Source: Hydractinia symbiolongicarpus (taxonomy: Eukaryota > Cnidaria > Hydrozoa > Anthoathecata > Hydractiniidae). From it: a stretch of DNA of 64,000 nucleotides. The position numbers and the translations under genes were made by a program. Numbering within the stretch: position 1 is the stretch's first letter; each line of letters opens with the position of its first letter. The stretch covers positions 21,055,501 to 21,119,500 of the forward strand of contig NC_079881.1 of the NCBI RefSeq assembly GCF_029227915.1. The letters are read 5' to 3'. The notes beneath the pieces were generated by a model. The model searched no databases and had not been told where the DNA came from. It saw only the letters and a program-made list of their open reading frames with translations. This document shows, in pieces, positions 41,276-53,800 of this stretch.

Positions 41276-42022
41276 ATGGATTGTGCTAAAAACGCAAGCT
41301 TGGAGGGAGATGAAGGAGAAGAAGTCAAACAATTAAAAGTTCGGCTGCTTCAGTTGGAGGAGAAATGTTTAAGCAGCGAAAAGGAGAAGAAAGAAGTTTT
41401 ACGAGCATGCCAGAAAGAAAGAAATGAAATTCAAAACTACCTCAAGAGACAATGTGATGAATTCGCGTTTTATTATCGTCTTGAACGCAACAAATCGCAG
41501 CAGTTGGAGAATCAACTTAAACTTCGCTTTGCATGCAACAGAGGCTTGATGAATGTTCTAGCAGCAAAAGAAAGGAGCCAGATTGCGATGAACAAAGAGT
41601 ATAATGAATCAAAGCGAGCTACGGAATCTTATAAAGAAGAAATTTTAAGATTACAGAAAAGCATTAGGGAGTTGGAAGTTATTGAAAAGAAATGTAGTAG
41701 TGAAATGAAGGTTAAAAGAAGTAGAAAAAAGAATAGAGCCTTAAATGATGTCGGAGGCAAAGAACGGTTTAGCAATGCACAGACATTATTGCCGCCAATT
41801 AAATCGAAACAAAGAAGCCTGACCTTTTTCATTCCTAATTCACCACCACCTTCTACAGGTGTTGCCTCATTTTTTCCGACGCCCCCATCATCGAGCAAAC
41901 CAGAAGTTCGATATTTACGAAAGACATCCGTTCCGTCTGCAAAGAAACGAGACCATACACCGCTTCCACCTATCGGACGAGAAAGGGAAGTTCTGCTACC
42001 GTTAAGAAAACGGTTGCAGTAG
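41276..42022 (+). CDS. Single-exon coiled-coil protein, 248 aa
   Basis: An uninterrupted ATG-started frame of 248 codons. Residues about 15-150 are almost purely charged heptad-type sequence (for example EEKCLSSEKEKKEVLRACQK), predicting a long coiled coil with a central FAFYYRLERNKSQQLENQL block. The C-terminal third is basic and proline/serine-rich (NSPPPSTGVASFFPTPPSSS), likely disordered. No signal peptide, membrane span or enzyme motif is seen. Family not recognised; the mix of coiled coil and basic tail is common in centrosomal and ciliary proteins, which is only a suggestion. It is divergent from foxk. Length, composition and codon pattern make a real gene likely. Confidence 0.7.
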   Translation: MDCAKNASLEGDEGEEVKQLKVRLLQLEEKCLSSEKEKKEVLRACQKERNEIQNYLKRQCDEFAFYYRLERNKSQQLENQLKLRFACNRGLMNVLAAKERSQIAMNKEYNESKRATESYKEEILRLQKSIRELEVIEKKCSSEMKVKRSRKKNRALNDVGGKERFSNAQTLLPPIKSKQRSLTFFIPNSPPPSTGVASFFPTPPSSSKPEVRYLRKTSVPSAKKRDHTPLPPIGREREVLLPLRKRLQ

Positions 42023-42808
42023 ATGAAGAAAGAAGAGCAACACAAGCAAAAAAGGTGTCCTTGGGTTTTGACACTTTAGACTAAGTTATTCTAACAGATT
42101 TGATCTAGTTGCGTGACCCATATGACAGAAACACGTACAGACAACAAAATTATACAAACTGTTCATAATTAACATTCCACACAACATATAAATGAGAGAA
42201 GAGACATCATTTGTACAATTTATAAATTGTTAAAAACGGAAAGATATATGTTATGTCTTCCACTAAAGCGGAAGAAAGTGAAATATAAAAAATCATTGAA
42301 ACTCAAAGGCTATTTATTACCTTTCAACAACCTAAAACTTCTCGTTTGAAAAACTACTACTTCTATCAAATTGAAGCTAGCCCTTACTGAAAAACTCCCT
42401 AAAGCGGACGTCTCTTTAGGGCAAACGCCTCTTTAAAGAGGACATCTGTATAAAGCAGACGACTGTTTAAAGCGGACTTTTGAGGTAAACGCCTATTAAA
42501 GGGAACATTCTTTCTAAAACAATCTCAACGAATGACTCTTCAACCTCAAAGAGTCGAGAATATTGGTCCGGTCTCACTTTAATATTTCTGGCTGAGTTTG
42601 ACCTTCATCAAGAAAACTTTGAATAAAGACGACTCTCTTACATTTTCATTTCTTTTCTAACATTTCCAACAGTGTGATCATTAGGAATATTTTTTATTTT
42701 CATTTTTTAAGAAATAAATGCTCTTTTGACATTTCAAAAGAATGAGAAATACTACGAAGGACCCGCAAAACACAAAAACAGAAATATATATATACTAGTC
42801 GTTAGCGT
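42023..42808. other. 3' flank of coiled-coil gene, repeats
   Basis: No gene seen. TAAAGCGGAC words recur at 42408-42475 (CCTAAAGCGGACG, TTAAAGCGGAC, TAAAGCAGACG), probably a decayed repeat. Confidence 0.35.
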
Positions 42809-43112
<304 letters not shown>

Positions 43113-44269
43113 TCTTTGAGAAAAACTTTTCTAAAGTTAACGCTTTAGGGATGTTCCACAATACCTTTGTAATAAAAACCAGCTAGACAGTTTCTAGTAT
43201 TCGCGCTGACTTGATAAACAAAAACATCGCATGCTACGTTAGCTCTTCCTTCAAATATTACTGACTTTCATGCAGCGCAGTCTGGACTCGACTAAAACGC
43301 TTGTAGGGACAAATTTTCTCATGATAATAGCGCAATAAGAAGAAAACAACAACATCCCAATACTTTAAGCCTAATTCAGAATTCTTAAAAAAAACTTTTT
43401 TTCCTTTTTAAGCTGTTTGCGCTTGCCAATTTGCTTCCCTAATTTTTTACGTTCCTTGCCAACGAAAATACACGCTATAGGTAGCAAAGAACTGTATTAC
43501 AATTGTCTAGAAGATGCTCCTAGAATTCTTCAGGTTGTGATTGGTGAAAGCATCAGATCTTTATTCATGTTGGATAACGACCTCCCTGTAACACTAACCA
43601 CAGCAACGTCCTGTAACTTTTGATATTATTCTTCTTCCAGAGATGAAAGGCAGTTCATTCTAACCTTAGAATCTTTAAATATTTTTTCATCTCAGAAACA
43701 TTTAGGCAATTCTTTTATCCACAGTGTTTAGCACACGAGAGAGCAACAGTCGAGACTGTGGAAAGCCCTTGTTGTACAATTGCTTCATTTTACATCAGTG
43801 AATGTTTCAACCGTTAAAGACAACAGTTTAGTTAGGTGTCTGCCTAAGAAACAGAATGTCTTAAAAATACCATCCCACCCCCATTGAAGACGTGTGTTTC
43901 AATTACACACCCACTTTATTCGCAATCATCACAGTGCGTGACATTAAGAGCAGGTTATTGCTAGTATTTTAACAAGATTTCTTTTCAAACTATTTTAACG
44001 CTCGCGCGTATTTTTAAGACAGTAAATTTATATGGGCTTGCGCAGTTGTTATTCAAACCGGTGATTGCATCATTCTACAGCGCGCAATCGGTCCAAAAAA
44101 GTAGAAACAGATTCTACTTGTGCGATCGTGAAAACGGTCTTGTTAATAATTAGCCAATCATAATCCTAAAGAATGTAAAAAAAACTTTATCAATGCTGAA
44201 GCAGAGCACGAAGTTTTTTTGTTTTCTTTAAAAAAAAGACACAAGGAATATAATTTTTAAAAAAATTTG
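43113..44269. other. No gene seen
   Basis: A/T-rich spacer without recognisable exons, element ends or RNA genes. Confidence 0.35.
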
Positions 44270-44590
44270 ATTGGTGAAAATTTGTCGGTGAAAGTTTTTG
44301 TCACTTGGCAGAAAATTCGTTATTTTTAACCGACTAATTATTTCAATCGGTATATTTGAAAGAAAATATTTTTTATTGTTTCTTTGTCTTTGACGTATAT
44401 CAAGCAAGAGGATAAAAATTGCTGAATAACAAAAAAACCTTCTTTGGGGATAAAGTTCTTTAGTTAAAAATATTTATCGCCCAAAAACATTTGTAGATAA
44501 CTACTTTGTCGTTGAAAAAATGTCGTCGGTTAAAATTTTCGTCACCTGCTAAAAAATTCGTCACTTTTGACCGACGGATTTTTCACCAAT
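44270..44590. mobile_element. Long-inverted-repeat element
   Basis: Ends ATTGGTGAAAATTTGTCGGT and, read inward from the right, ATTGGTGAAAAATCCGTCGG. Similarity between arms runs about 70 bases through TGTCAC...AAAATTCGT...TTTAACCGAC. The arm itself contains a smaller inverted motif (GTCGGT...ACCGAC). Non-coding. Confidence 0.65.
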
Positions 44591-44975
44591 AAGGTCAAAG
44601 CGTCACAACCAAACAATTAAGCAGCTAAAATATTGGTCTTTAGTTAATCTTCTTTTGTGAAACAAAGAAAACTGGGATGGAAATCCATTTTCTTAGCGCT
44701 CAGGACTTATCCCAGCTGACCAGTAAATACACACCCTTCTCTTTATAGAGTCCATATAAAAAGCATAGTAAGGGGGTTTGATTTTTTTTCTTGGCTCAGG
44801 CTTAACTATCTTACTTGGTAACCCTGTCCAGTAGTGTCCTCACTGGACACCTAGTACAGGCGCGTGGTCACTTAACAATCCCTCTACCCTGAGTCTTTTA
44901 TATTTTTTCTTTTCTGCTAACTAGAATGACTTTTTTATAATCTCCCTCAGTGACAAGTTGGAACTGTGAGACTTA

Positions 44976-45337
44976 CAATCCTAGACATAATATTATTGGA
45001 AAAGACCAATTTTTGGCTATTTCTCGAAATGGCCAAATGGAATCGCCTTGTCAAAACTCTGCAGCCGGCAGGCTGCAAAAACTTCGCTTTGGGAGATGTG
45101 TAAGCCAGGTAAATAGCGTCGGAACAATCCACACGACGGCCCGCTAAGGTGCTAAAATTCGGGGAAACGGGGTGTGCTGACGTCAGCAAAAATTAGTATG
45201 GGTTAAGAATTTAAAACTAACCGAATAACCTACAAGTTCGAAATGCCTTTGTCTTTTGTAGAAACAGTGTTTATAACTGCTTGTGGGACGAACTATGAAA
45301 TTCGGCCCTCTTTTCCAATAAATTAAGTCCGGGATTG
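44976..45337. mobile_element. MITE with CAATC-type inverted repeats, copy 2
   Basis: Left end CAATCCTAGACATAATATTA and right end read inward CAATCCCGGACTTAATTTAT match over about 30 bases through TTGGAAAAGA; both are flanked by TA. Same family as 4540-4942, with the shared GCTGACGTCAGC palindrome at 45176-45187. Its arms are better preserved than in the first copy. Confidence 0.75.
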
Positions 45338-46080
45338 TAGGTCAGACTGTATGCTGGGCCCAATAACAAGTGTATAGTTGACCTGCTCATATATAGGCAA
45401 ACTACATCAGGCAACGATCTATGCACCTGTGCTTGTGACTTGCTTTCAATAATGTGTTGTTCATGTGTTTTCCTGTTCGTTTCGATGTTTTTATTCTTGT
45501 TTACTTTTACATACTGTGTTATATAGAGTTATATTGGATTTTATTTTATCCTTAACTAGGCTTAAATTCTTTAAAATTTAAAAAAAAAACGATCCACGTT
45601 AAATTTATTCTGGAACTTGTGCATTTTTGTGTTTGAAATTCAAAAGCAAACCTTTTGATTCAACCTAAAGATGTTTAGATGAAATGATAAAAATCATTAT
45701 AAACCTGTAGGAACCTTCCAGATTGTCATTCGTTGATTACATCACAATAAATATCAATAATATCCAACTGAATTTCTTGTCTATTTATTAAATGCAGCTA
45801 AGGTTATTTGTTGCCATTTGTTCATATATATGCGCAAATTAGTTCAAAAAGTTATGAACACACAACTGAAATGTTTATTCCCATCCTCGTCACCAGGGCT
45901 TATTTCCAGATGTAAAAGCCGCTAGCGCCTACTTGAAGACCTAACAACTTTCTTCGCTCCCAGCCGTCAATGTCAGAAAGGAAAAAGTCCGGGGTAAGAA
46001 ATTAATTGGTTTAGTCCTAAATTTTATAAAAAAATTAATTTTTTCATTTCGATCTCAACCCCCAACGATTTCTGCCTCGA
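45338..46080. other. No gene seen
   Basis: Contains a CCTCGTCACCAGGGC tract near 45893 resembling the hairpin elements at 40.8-41.1 kb. Otherwise nothing recognised. Confidence 0.35.
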
Positions 46081-46209
46081 GGCTGCTACGAGGTTGCTAC
46101 AAGGTTTCTACGACGTTGCTACGACGTTGCTACGAAATTGCTACGAGGTTGCTACAAGGTTGCTACGACGTTGCTACGAGGTCGCTGCGAGGCTACTACG
46201 AGGCTGCTA
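46081..46209. repeat. 11-bp minisatellite GTTGCTACGAG
   Basis: About 11.7 tandem units of GTTGCTACGAG/C with scattered substitutions. G/C-richer than its surroundings. Confidence 0.85.
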
Positions 46210-46683
46210 ATACTTAATACTTAAGTTTAGATTTGAATTTCACACTTCTATAATTTATCTACAAATAAGTTCTTGGAATCGTGATTCTAAGAATCATGCA
46301 ATATTTGCAATAAGTTGAATCAGCGTAGTTGCAACGGAAATTAAACGATTTTTTTATGAGAACAATTTTAAAAGAATGGCATAAAGACAGCCTAAGTCTC
46401 CACTAATTATGAGCCTAGAACTATTAAGAAACATTTCAGAAGAGCTATTTTATACTACACTATGCTTGTGTGCTTTTACTGTACGATTCATGTATTTTTT
46501 CAGTCCTAAAATATTCATAAATTGCAAATCTAACGAGTATATTTTTCAAAGGAACATAAAAAATAAAATCATTTAAGACTGAAAGAGTGTTAAAATAAGC
46601 ACATCCAACGTTAGCTGAAATTTAGACCTCCTGTTTACACATCATAAAATCGCGTTAAAAAGTGTGATTCAAAGAGTTTGTAA

Positions 46684-47284
46684 ATGGCTTGATTTGTTAC
46701 GGACTAGCTTTAGCGGTTGACAATCAGGGAGGCTCAATGTATCAAAATTTCATCATTATAAGTGCTGTCGATTTTCCCGCCACATTTTTCGCGATACGTA
46801 GCTATGATGGCTTTGGCCAAAAAAGCACAATAACACTGTCCATGCTAACTGCCAGCATTTGCTGTATTCTTGTCGCCTTCATCCAAATCGCAGGTGATTA
46901 TGGTGTTGCCAGAATCGTTGTAGCTTTTCTTGGAAAATATTTAAACACCACAACTTATTTGCAGTTTATACGTGGACAATCGAGCCTATTCCAACTTGTA
47001 TAAAGTTCATACTTGGACAATCGAGCCATATTGGAACTTGTATAAGGGGGAAGGGAACTGGATTTATAGAAGTTGCAAACCGGATTCGTGCAGCGAGTTC
47101 ACCTGGGGTTGTGAGAGGTCTCAAAGTAGCAAGCCGCTGACTTCCATTTATATCTGTGGGAAAGATAACACTTATTTGTGGCATTACTTTATTGTATTTA
47201 CCAGAAACGAAAGATTTAAAGATACGAGACACTGTAGAAGAAGAAGAGAATAAAGTCAACAACAGAGCATCCAGTGTTGTGTAA
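46684..47284 (+). pseudogene. SLC22-like organic ion transporter remnant
   Basis: C-terminal half of an MFS transporter. YGLALAVDNQGGSMYQNF and VDFPATFFAIRSYDGFGQK correspond to the SLC22 segment YGLALN...GG..Y...F through the D-R-G-R-K loop. CIRGKGTGFIEVANRI corresponds to the stretch after the ELFPT-R motif, and LPETKD to the SLC22 C-terminus. Breaks are a ~41-base internal tandem duplication (TGGACAATCGAGCC at 46973 and 47014), frame changes around it, and an in-frame TGA at 47138-47140 followed by open frame to TAA at 47282-47284. Upstream transmembrane segments are missing. It is convergent with the VWA3 gene. Confidence 0.65.
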
Positions 47285-47527
47285 CAAAACTTGGTTTAAC
47301 GTAACTTTTTGCTTAATTGACAACTTGGTATTCGTGGTTTATTTTTAGCTCGTTTTTTAAATACAACTCGGACAAAATATGTCACTACGAAGTATGATTT
47401 ATTTTTCTAACGGTGAAAATATTTCCGTTGAAAGTTGGAATAAGGTTTTATTTTTCATCAATTCAATTCCTTTCAGAGCAGTAACGCATTTTGTATCCAC
47501 TGAAATAATATACATGGAAACGAGGTT

Positions 47528-47533
47528 TTTATT
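47528..47533 (-). terminator. Putative VWA3 polyadenylation signal
   Basis: AATAAA on the minus strand, 56 bases beyond the VWA3 stop codon. Contextual support only. Confidence 0.45.
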
Positions 47534-47588
47534 TCTTCTAAGCGTTCAAAGTGGGTTTTTTTAAATCCATATAACATGAAAGAAGGAA

Positions 47589-47848
47589 TTAATAATATTT
47601 CGGATAGTACATCTGTCTTCGACGATATACTTGTAGTCTCACCTTCGACCGACGTCTTCGAGATGTGCGCGTTTGTCGTCTGCAAATTTTCTGTCGTGAC
47701 GGAAGCACCCGAGTGTAACGGCGCCGTGTCGGTATTCGAATGACACGCCGTCTTTTCCATGAGTAATATTTAGAACGTGAAAAACTTTTTCGAGATTTTC
47801 TTCTGCGATTGTACCACACCCTGTAAATGCGAGCATCCTTTTGAAGTT
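47589..47848 (-). other. VWA3 last exon, arginine/tyrosine-rich tail
   Basis: After the acceptor TTTTTATAG the phase fits the donor at 50817, giving ELQKDARIYRVWYNRRRKSR and on to TAA. About 27 of 85 residues are arginine. A second open frame overlaps it on the same strand (47639-47836, 65 codons), but only the arginine-rich frame matches the phase of the upstream exon. Confidence 0.65.
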
Positions 47849-50800
47849 CTATAAAAAGAAAAAAGAAATTTGAGAGAAGTATTTAATACAAATTGACTCG
47901 TGTAACTTATGGAACTTTTTAATAATCGGCTGCTTAGAAAATCTCTAACCCGCGCATGTCCCTGAGGCCCGTATGACCTGCGCTCTGGCGTTGGCTTTAA
48001 AACAAACTTGCTTATAATAAGCGTCAGTTATAATTCGTGCTCTCTGTAAACATTTTTCATTTTTGTATGTCTGACGCAATTTTATGCTCAAATTTATTTT
48101 TACTATTCTAAAGTATTTTCGGTGCTGGTTTCCTTTTGCTGTTTTTTATGCTAATTCTTTAGCCCTTTGACTTTTTTAAATCTACGCTTTCCATTTTTGG
48201 AAATTGGATTTGAAATAGATGTTTAAGATAGCAAGATACGATCGTATGATTAATGATTGTACACCAAGTAGCGGTCATCCATTATTCCTTTGAACTAAAG
48301 TGTTAATGTAGGGTGTGATACCTGTGTGTTCTGTCTCTGTTAGTAAATTGTCGTCTGATTTTATTTTTTCCACGTCAGTTGCATCATTTGTCGATTCAAT
48401 GGTGCCTTCAAACGAAATATCAATAAAAAATTTAGAAAACTTCATCCAAATACCCCTTACCAATAACTGCTAAATTTGTGGATCCGACTTTGACTTTGTT
48501 GAAAGAAAGTACAAAGGAAGTTCTTAGTCCCCTTTTTGGAATAAAATTCGCAAAATTCCAGCTGAATAAGCGAATTTCTTGTACCAAGTCCTATCGTAGG
48601 TTTCGTGTCTAGTAAAAAATGAAACACTGCAATAATTCTTACCGCTTCCTGTGTTCAACTTTAAAAGGTTGTTTTCGTAGCAGAGTGTGAAAAAGGACTT
48701 TTCATTCGTGCAAGTTACAAGAACTGAAAAATAAATTACACTAAAAAAATACTTACAAATTATGCTAGACAAAACTATCAACAAGAAAAAATTTAGAGAG
48801 ACCATTGCTGTTTTTACACGACCAAAACAAGTTCCAGAATGAGTTTACAACAAATTGATATAAATATTATGTCATGAGCAAACGAGTTTATTCTAGGCTG
48901 TGTTTTAACAGCTACAGCTGTCATTGACAGTTACAAAGGACAGTTTATTTTTTCATGAATTTACAATACTCCTTACAGGCAGCTGAATGTCATTCAAGAC
49001 TGCTTAAGAACTACATACAGAAGAGCCTTGTCATATTACCCAGCGAAAAAGTCATTATGGCAGCCGGCAGCTGTTTTATCTTGTTGTAAATGAATCAATT
49101 AGCAGTGGTAATTATCATGCTATTTCCCTAATAAATATTCAATTAGTGTAGTTAAAAATATTATATTGCAAAATTTGGTTTTAATTATGTGTGCTAATTT
49201 TTAAGGCATTAAAAAAAACGCTCTACGATTGTTGTTACTGTCAATAATTATGTGTAAAAGTTTAATGACGACATATTTTAGTCATTTTCTTTACATCTTC
49301 TAGTTGTCGTACAACGATTTTTCGTTAAAAACTAATTTCTAAAGACATTTGAACAAGTATTTCTATGTGTATTTTATGTTCACATGCATTAAAAAAAGAA
49401 GCCTTTATTACAAGATCGAAAAAGGAAAAGGAAAAGTGTATTTTTAAGTAAATTATTTGATCCTGCACTATTTGGCCAGCTAGACTAACAGTTTTATTTT
49501 TTTTATATTTTACATGCTTAGATGTCTTTGTCGTCAAATATTTCTTTTCACATCCATCTTATAAAAATCTCAAGGTGACTCCAACATTCAAAGTTAAAAT
49601 TTCGAACTGCCAACCCATAAGGTGTGAGTGTCTGGTTACAACAAAGCTACGGTTGAAACGATTAGGTTCAGATACAGCTTGTATAATACAGCTGTTCAGG
49701 TTTCAAAATATCACAGAACTTTACTATGTGCAAAATACTACAGCTCGTGTGAGACCATACCCATTCCCACATCTTCCAATGACGAATCAAAGACTTGAGC
49801 ATACATACAGTTTATTTCCATCAGAACAATGTACAGTGTTAAAAAAAATTACAGTACCAAAATATATTACTAAACTTCAATATTTTATCATATATACACA
49901 CTCAAAAATGTTTTGCAAGAAAACAAAGCTAATAGACCAATACAACGATCAGTTCGTATATTTAAGGCATTTGTACCAATCATGAAGTAGCCAAAATGAT
50001 TTGTTTGGATTTTGTTCTGTGTAGTTTCGGATAAGACTATAAATATTATTGAGTTGAAATGTCAAAATCTTCAAACAAAAAACCAGCGGCAACAAAAGGA
50101 CTACAATTATATTGTACCCTCCTTTATAATTTCACATTAACACACGCGAGACTGCATGCCGAAGTGATTAACTTAAGTAGAGAGAAATATTTAAATAAAA
50201 AATACATATAAATACATACATCATTTAAACAAAAATATTTCTCAAAAGCACCCGGGTTTTTTAATAAGAAAAGTTAGTTAGTTTTTGTTTTAGCGTTAAT
50301 ACTTCGAAAGGTCTAAATAACGACATTTCCATTTCCTGCCAGTTTCCAATATCTGAAATAATCGCGTTATCGTTCATTTCTCCTCTCCTGCAACAGCTAC
50401 ACGAACATCTAAAAAGAGGACGAAAAAATACATCACACAAAGTCTCATTCCATTTTTCAAATTTTCTTTCGAAGTGAGTTTTAAAAATCACGTGATTTTT
50501 TCCCAGTGGCTTTCTTGTAAGGGGATATTATCGAAAAATAGAATATAATCGAAGCTGTAACGAATTACAATTACTTATTCAGACTCGCAAGTTAGAAGTT
50601 GGTGAACTGAGACTACTTGGTCTCTATATTAATTTTGTCTGTTTGTCGGCCAAAATGGGTAATGTTAAATTACACACGAAATCTTTAGGCTAAGAATAAC
50701 TAAATAATATTGCTGCGGCGTGCGAATTTCCGTGGATTCTCAAACCAACTTGTGAAAATGGAAAAGATAAATAACATACATATGTAGTTGTAACAGTAGT

Positions 50801-53800
50801 GAAGAAAATAGCTTACCATTTGAAATGAAGTGATCAGATTTCTTGCTATGTTTTTCCAGAAGTAATCTAAGCAGAGGATGTCACAAAATATTTAAAAGAC
50901 TGGAAATGTCTTGCTTACAGGAGATATGTAAAAAAAAGACTTCCTGTGGATCACAAGGAAGATAAAAAAATTATTTTGATGACTGTAGAGTTACTTGAAA
51001 CAGACAAATTAAAGTTTAAAAAATATATATTAAAAGTTTGACGAAAACTTAGAATTGTACAAGGTGTACACGCTTTTGTTTATAAGAAATAAGTTTATGA
51101 CAAGCTTCGGATTTTAAAATTCCGGAAATAACACATTTAAGCCATCGAGCTAACAATATAGTGACTATAGCACCGATTAAATTTATTCAGTTAAACGACA
51201 TCTCACTGTAAAACATTTTTTTCTTAATTATTTTTTTTAGACTAGATAAATGAATTTTAATTTCAAGGTCCACAGGGCATATCACCCCCTAAAAAGAACA
51301 ACTAAATTCAAGTAGAACCCTATGCCTCATTTTGAGCCTCATTTCGCAAAATTTATGAAACCCAAAGAATAACAACATACTCAACTTACCGATACGAAAG
51401 AGACTGGAGAAGAAACTTTCTCGCCATATTGATCTCTTTCAGTATAAGTTTCAAATCATCACCTTCGAAAAGCGCTGCGTTTTTCGTCTAAACGAACGCA
51501 AACATTTGTCACAAGTTAGTCACAATCTAATAGACACATACGCCTAAACTTGAAAGTAAATCGAGATAAAGTCAGCAAGACAACAAGCTGCAGCGACAAA
51601 GGGCGAACGAAATGACAGTATGTTACCATTCTACGACAAAAATGATGGCCCCCAGCGTTTCTTAGAAGGATTTTTTCGTTGATTGTATACCAATTCCGTG
51701 GTATTGGGACTAATAAATGTAAACGCCCTGTATAAGAGTCCAGAGTAGCGATACCTAACTATCGAATACATAAAAGACGTGCAGCCCAATTCTGATGGTA
51801 AGAAGAAGAGGGGGAAAGGTTAAATTCTCACAGTTACGACTACAACGAGATTTGAGCCGACTAATCACACAAGAAGAGAAGCTTCTATTATGGAGCTAAC
51901 AGTGGGTTGCGATGTTACTACATACCTGTGCAGTATCTTCAGCTATGATATCTTGGATGCAATCAGCGTCCAAGATATTACTAACAAAACGATGATATCT
52001 AAAAAGTGATGACATATGAAATAGATAGAAGGAAATAGAGTTGTATCAACAAACAAACAAACAAACAAACACAAAAAAAAACAATAACGCATACCTCCCT
52101 TTGGATTGCGCAGATAACATTTGGAGAAAGGTATTTGCTGAACTAAAAAATCAAATAAAAAAGTTTAACACAAATTTTAAAAATTTGATCAAACAGGCGC
52201 AACTTAAGGCGGGTTTCTCGGATGAAATAATTAGATCGATTAAGTTCTGCTTCATCCTTTTGTCGATCAACATCTATTGATTCCATCAATGCTAATCATT
52301 TTGGTTTAAGTGAAACCCGCATCAAAGGAGTATAAAGGAAGCGTGAACGCCTATATTTACATTGAAGATGCAAGCTATTTGCACATTTCTTTGTCGATGA
52401 AGTCGGCACATTTTCGTTACTTACAGCATCGTCCTAATCCACTGGAATGGCTCTTATAACACCTTCTAATACTGTACTAACCACCTCGGCTAATTACACG
52501 CTTGAAATTCAGGCTGAAAACCTTTAATCATTCCAGTTATTAAACACAAAATTCCTGATCAAAAAATACAATAGTACAATAGCTACCTATCGTCACAGTT
52601 GAATGAAATAGTGTGGATTTTTATACGTCGATCCATGTTCAAATTAGCTGCTTCTCTTAACACCATCGTCGTACTACTGTCCTGTACGTAGCAAAAAAGT
52701 GAATTACTAAATGATTTGTGACCACGTTAAATTTTTTACCATACTAAAATTTCTTTTGATTTTTCTCATACTGCTCCTAACGCCAATGTATTTACGCCGA
52801 CACTTACTGCCGTTTTTTCAAATAGTATTTGACTTGCTGTAATTGTAGTTTTGGCGCTTCATGGTTTTTCTGCGACTAGATGAGAGTTCGCATTTATGAG
52901 AGAAGGAAATAGAGTTGTGTCAACAAACAAACAAACAAACAAACACAAAAAAACATCAGATGAGAGTTCGCATTTAAAAAAACTTGAAAATATTTTTTAA
53001 TCGTAAACACATCTTTTTGGGGTACTATTTTTGGCTCACAGCAAAATACTGTTTACTGGCCCGTGTCATTTTATGCAGCGTGTTCGGTCGTCGTACGCAT
53101 CTTTCCTTATCCCTACTTTGTGAGTTCCTTGTCTCGAACAGACAGATGAGTGTTTTAAAAGGCAGTTAGAAGTCATGGGTAAACTCATATTAACTTTTTA
53201 CAATCTTCCATTCAATTAAGGGACTGCATAAATGTATGGCATTAAAAAGCAAAATAAAAAAAATGTAAAACGTACCGGTCTTCCATCCGTGAGTAGATAA
53301 AACGCTTGCGCATCTTTATGTGCGTGGAATGCAGTCTAAAAACAGAAGATAGGAATGCAGTCTAAAAAGGTACGGGTGAGACATTTTGATTGTCTCACTT
53401 ATACCAAACAGAATAGTTCTATAAACACACTGCACACGTATCCAAAACTGACATAGTGAGGAATTGTATTTAAAACGAAGCTAAATCGCTGAAAGAAAAT
53501 CGGCCACGCCAAATTGTTATGTTTACAAGCTTTCCAAACAAATTTTAGGGAAGAAAACGAAATTGGTATTTTATGAGGTTACTATGCGTACAACTGCACA
53601 TGTGTTCTATATATGACATTATAAAGTTTCTAATATACCCAATAATTTTCTGTTGTCTTCATATTACCTTACATGTTAATGCAAAAATAAAACCTATCGT
53701 TTGTCCCAGCAGTAGAAAAGAAACAAGACGTTTTAGTTCAAACCTGCAGTGCTTCTAGAGTGGCTGTTTCACCATAACTTTGGAGTCGTTGCAACCAATC

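Noticed and set aside
49575-49985. 136-codon plus-strand frame inside a VWA3 intron
   Set aside because: GTG start, no motif, no splice context and no repeat-element similarity recognised; kept only as intron content.
50261-50491. Minus-strand 76-codon frame in the last VWA3 intron
   Set aside because: Available acceptors give a stop in the phase set by the upstream donor, while the 47848 exon fits directly.
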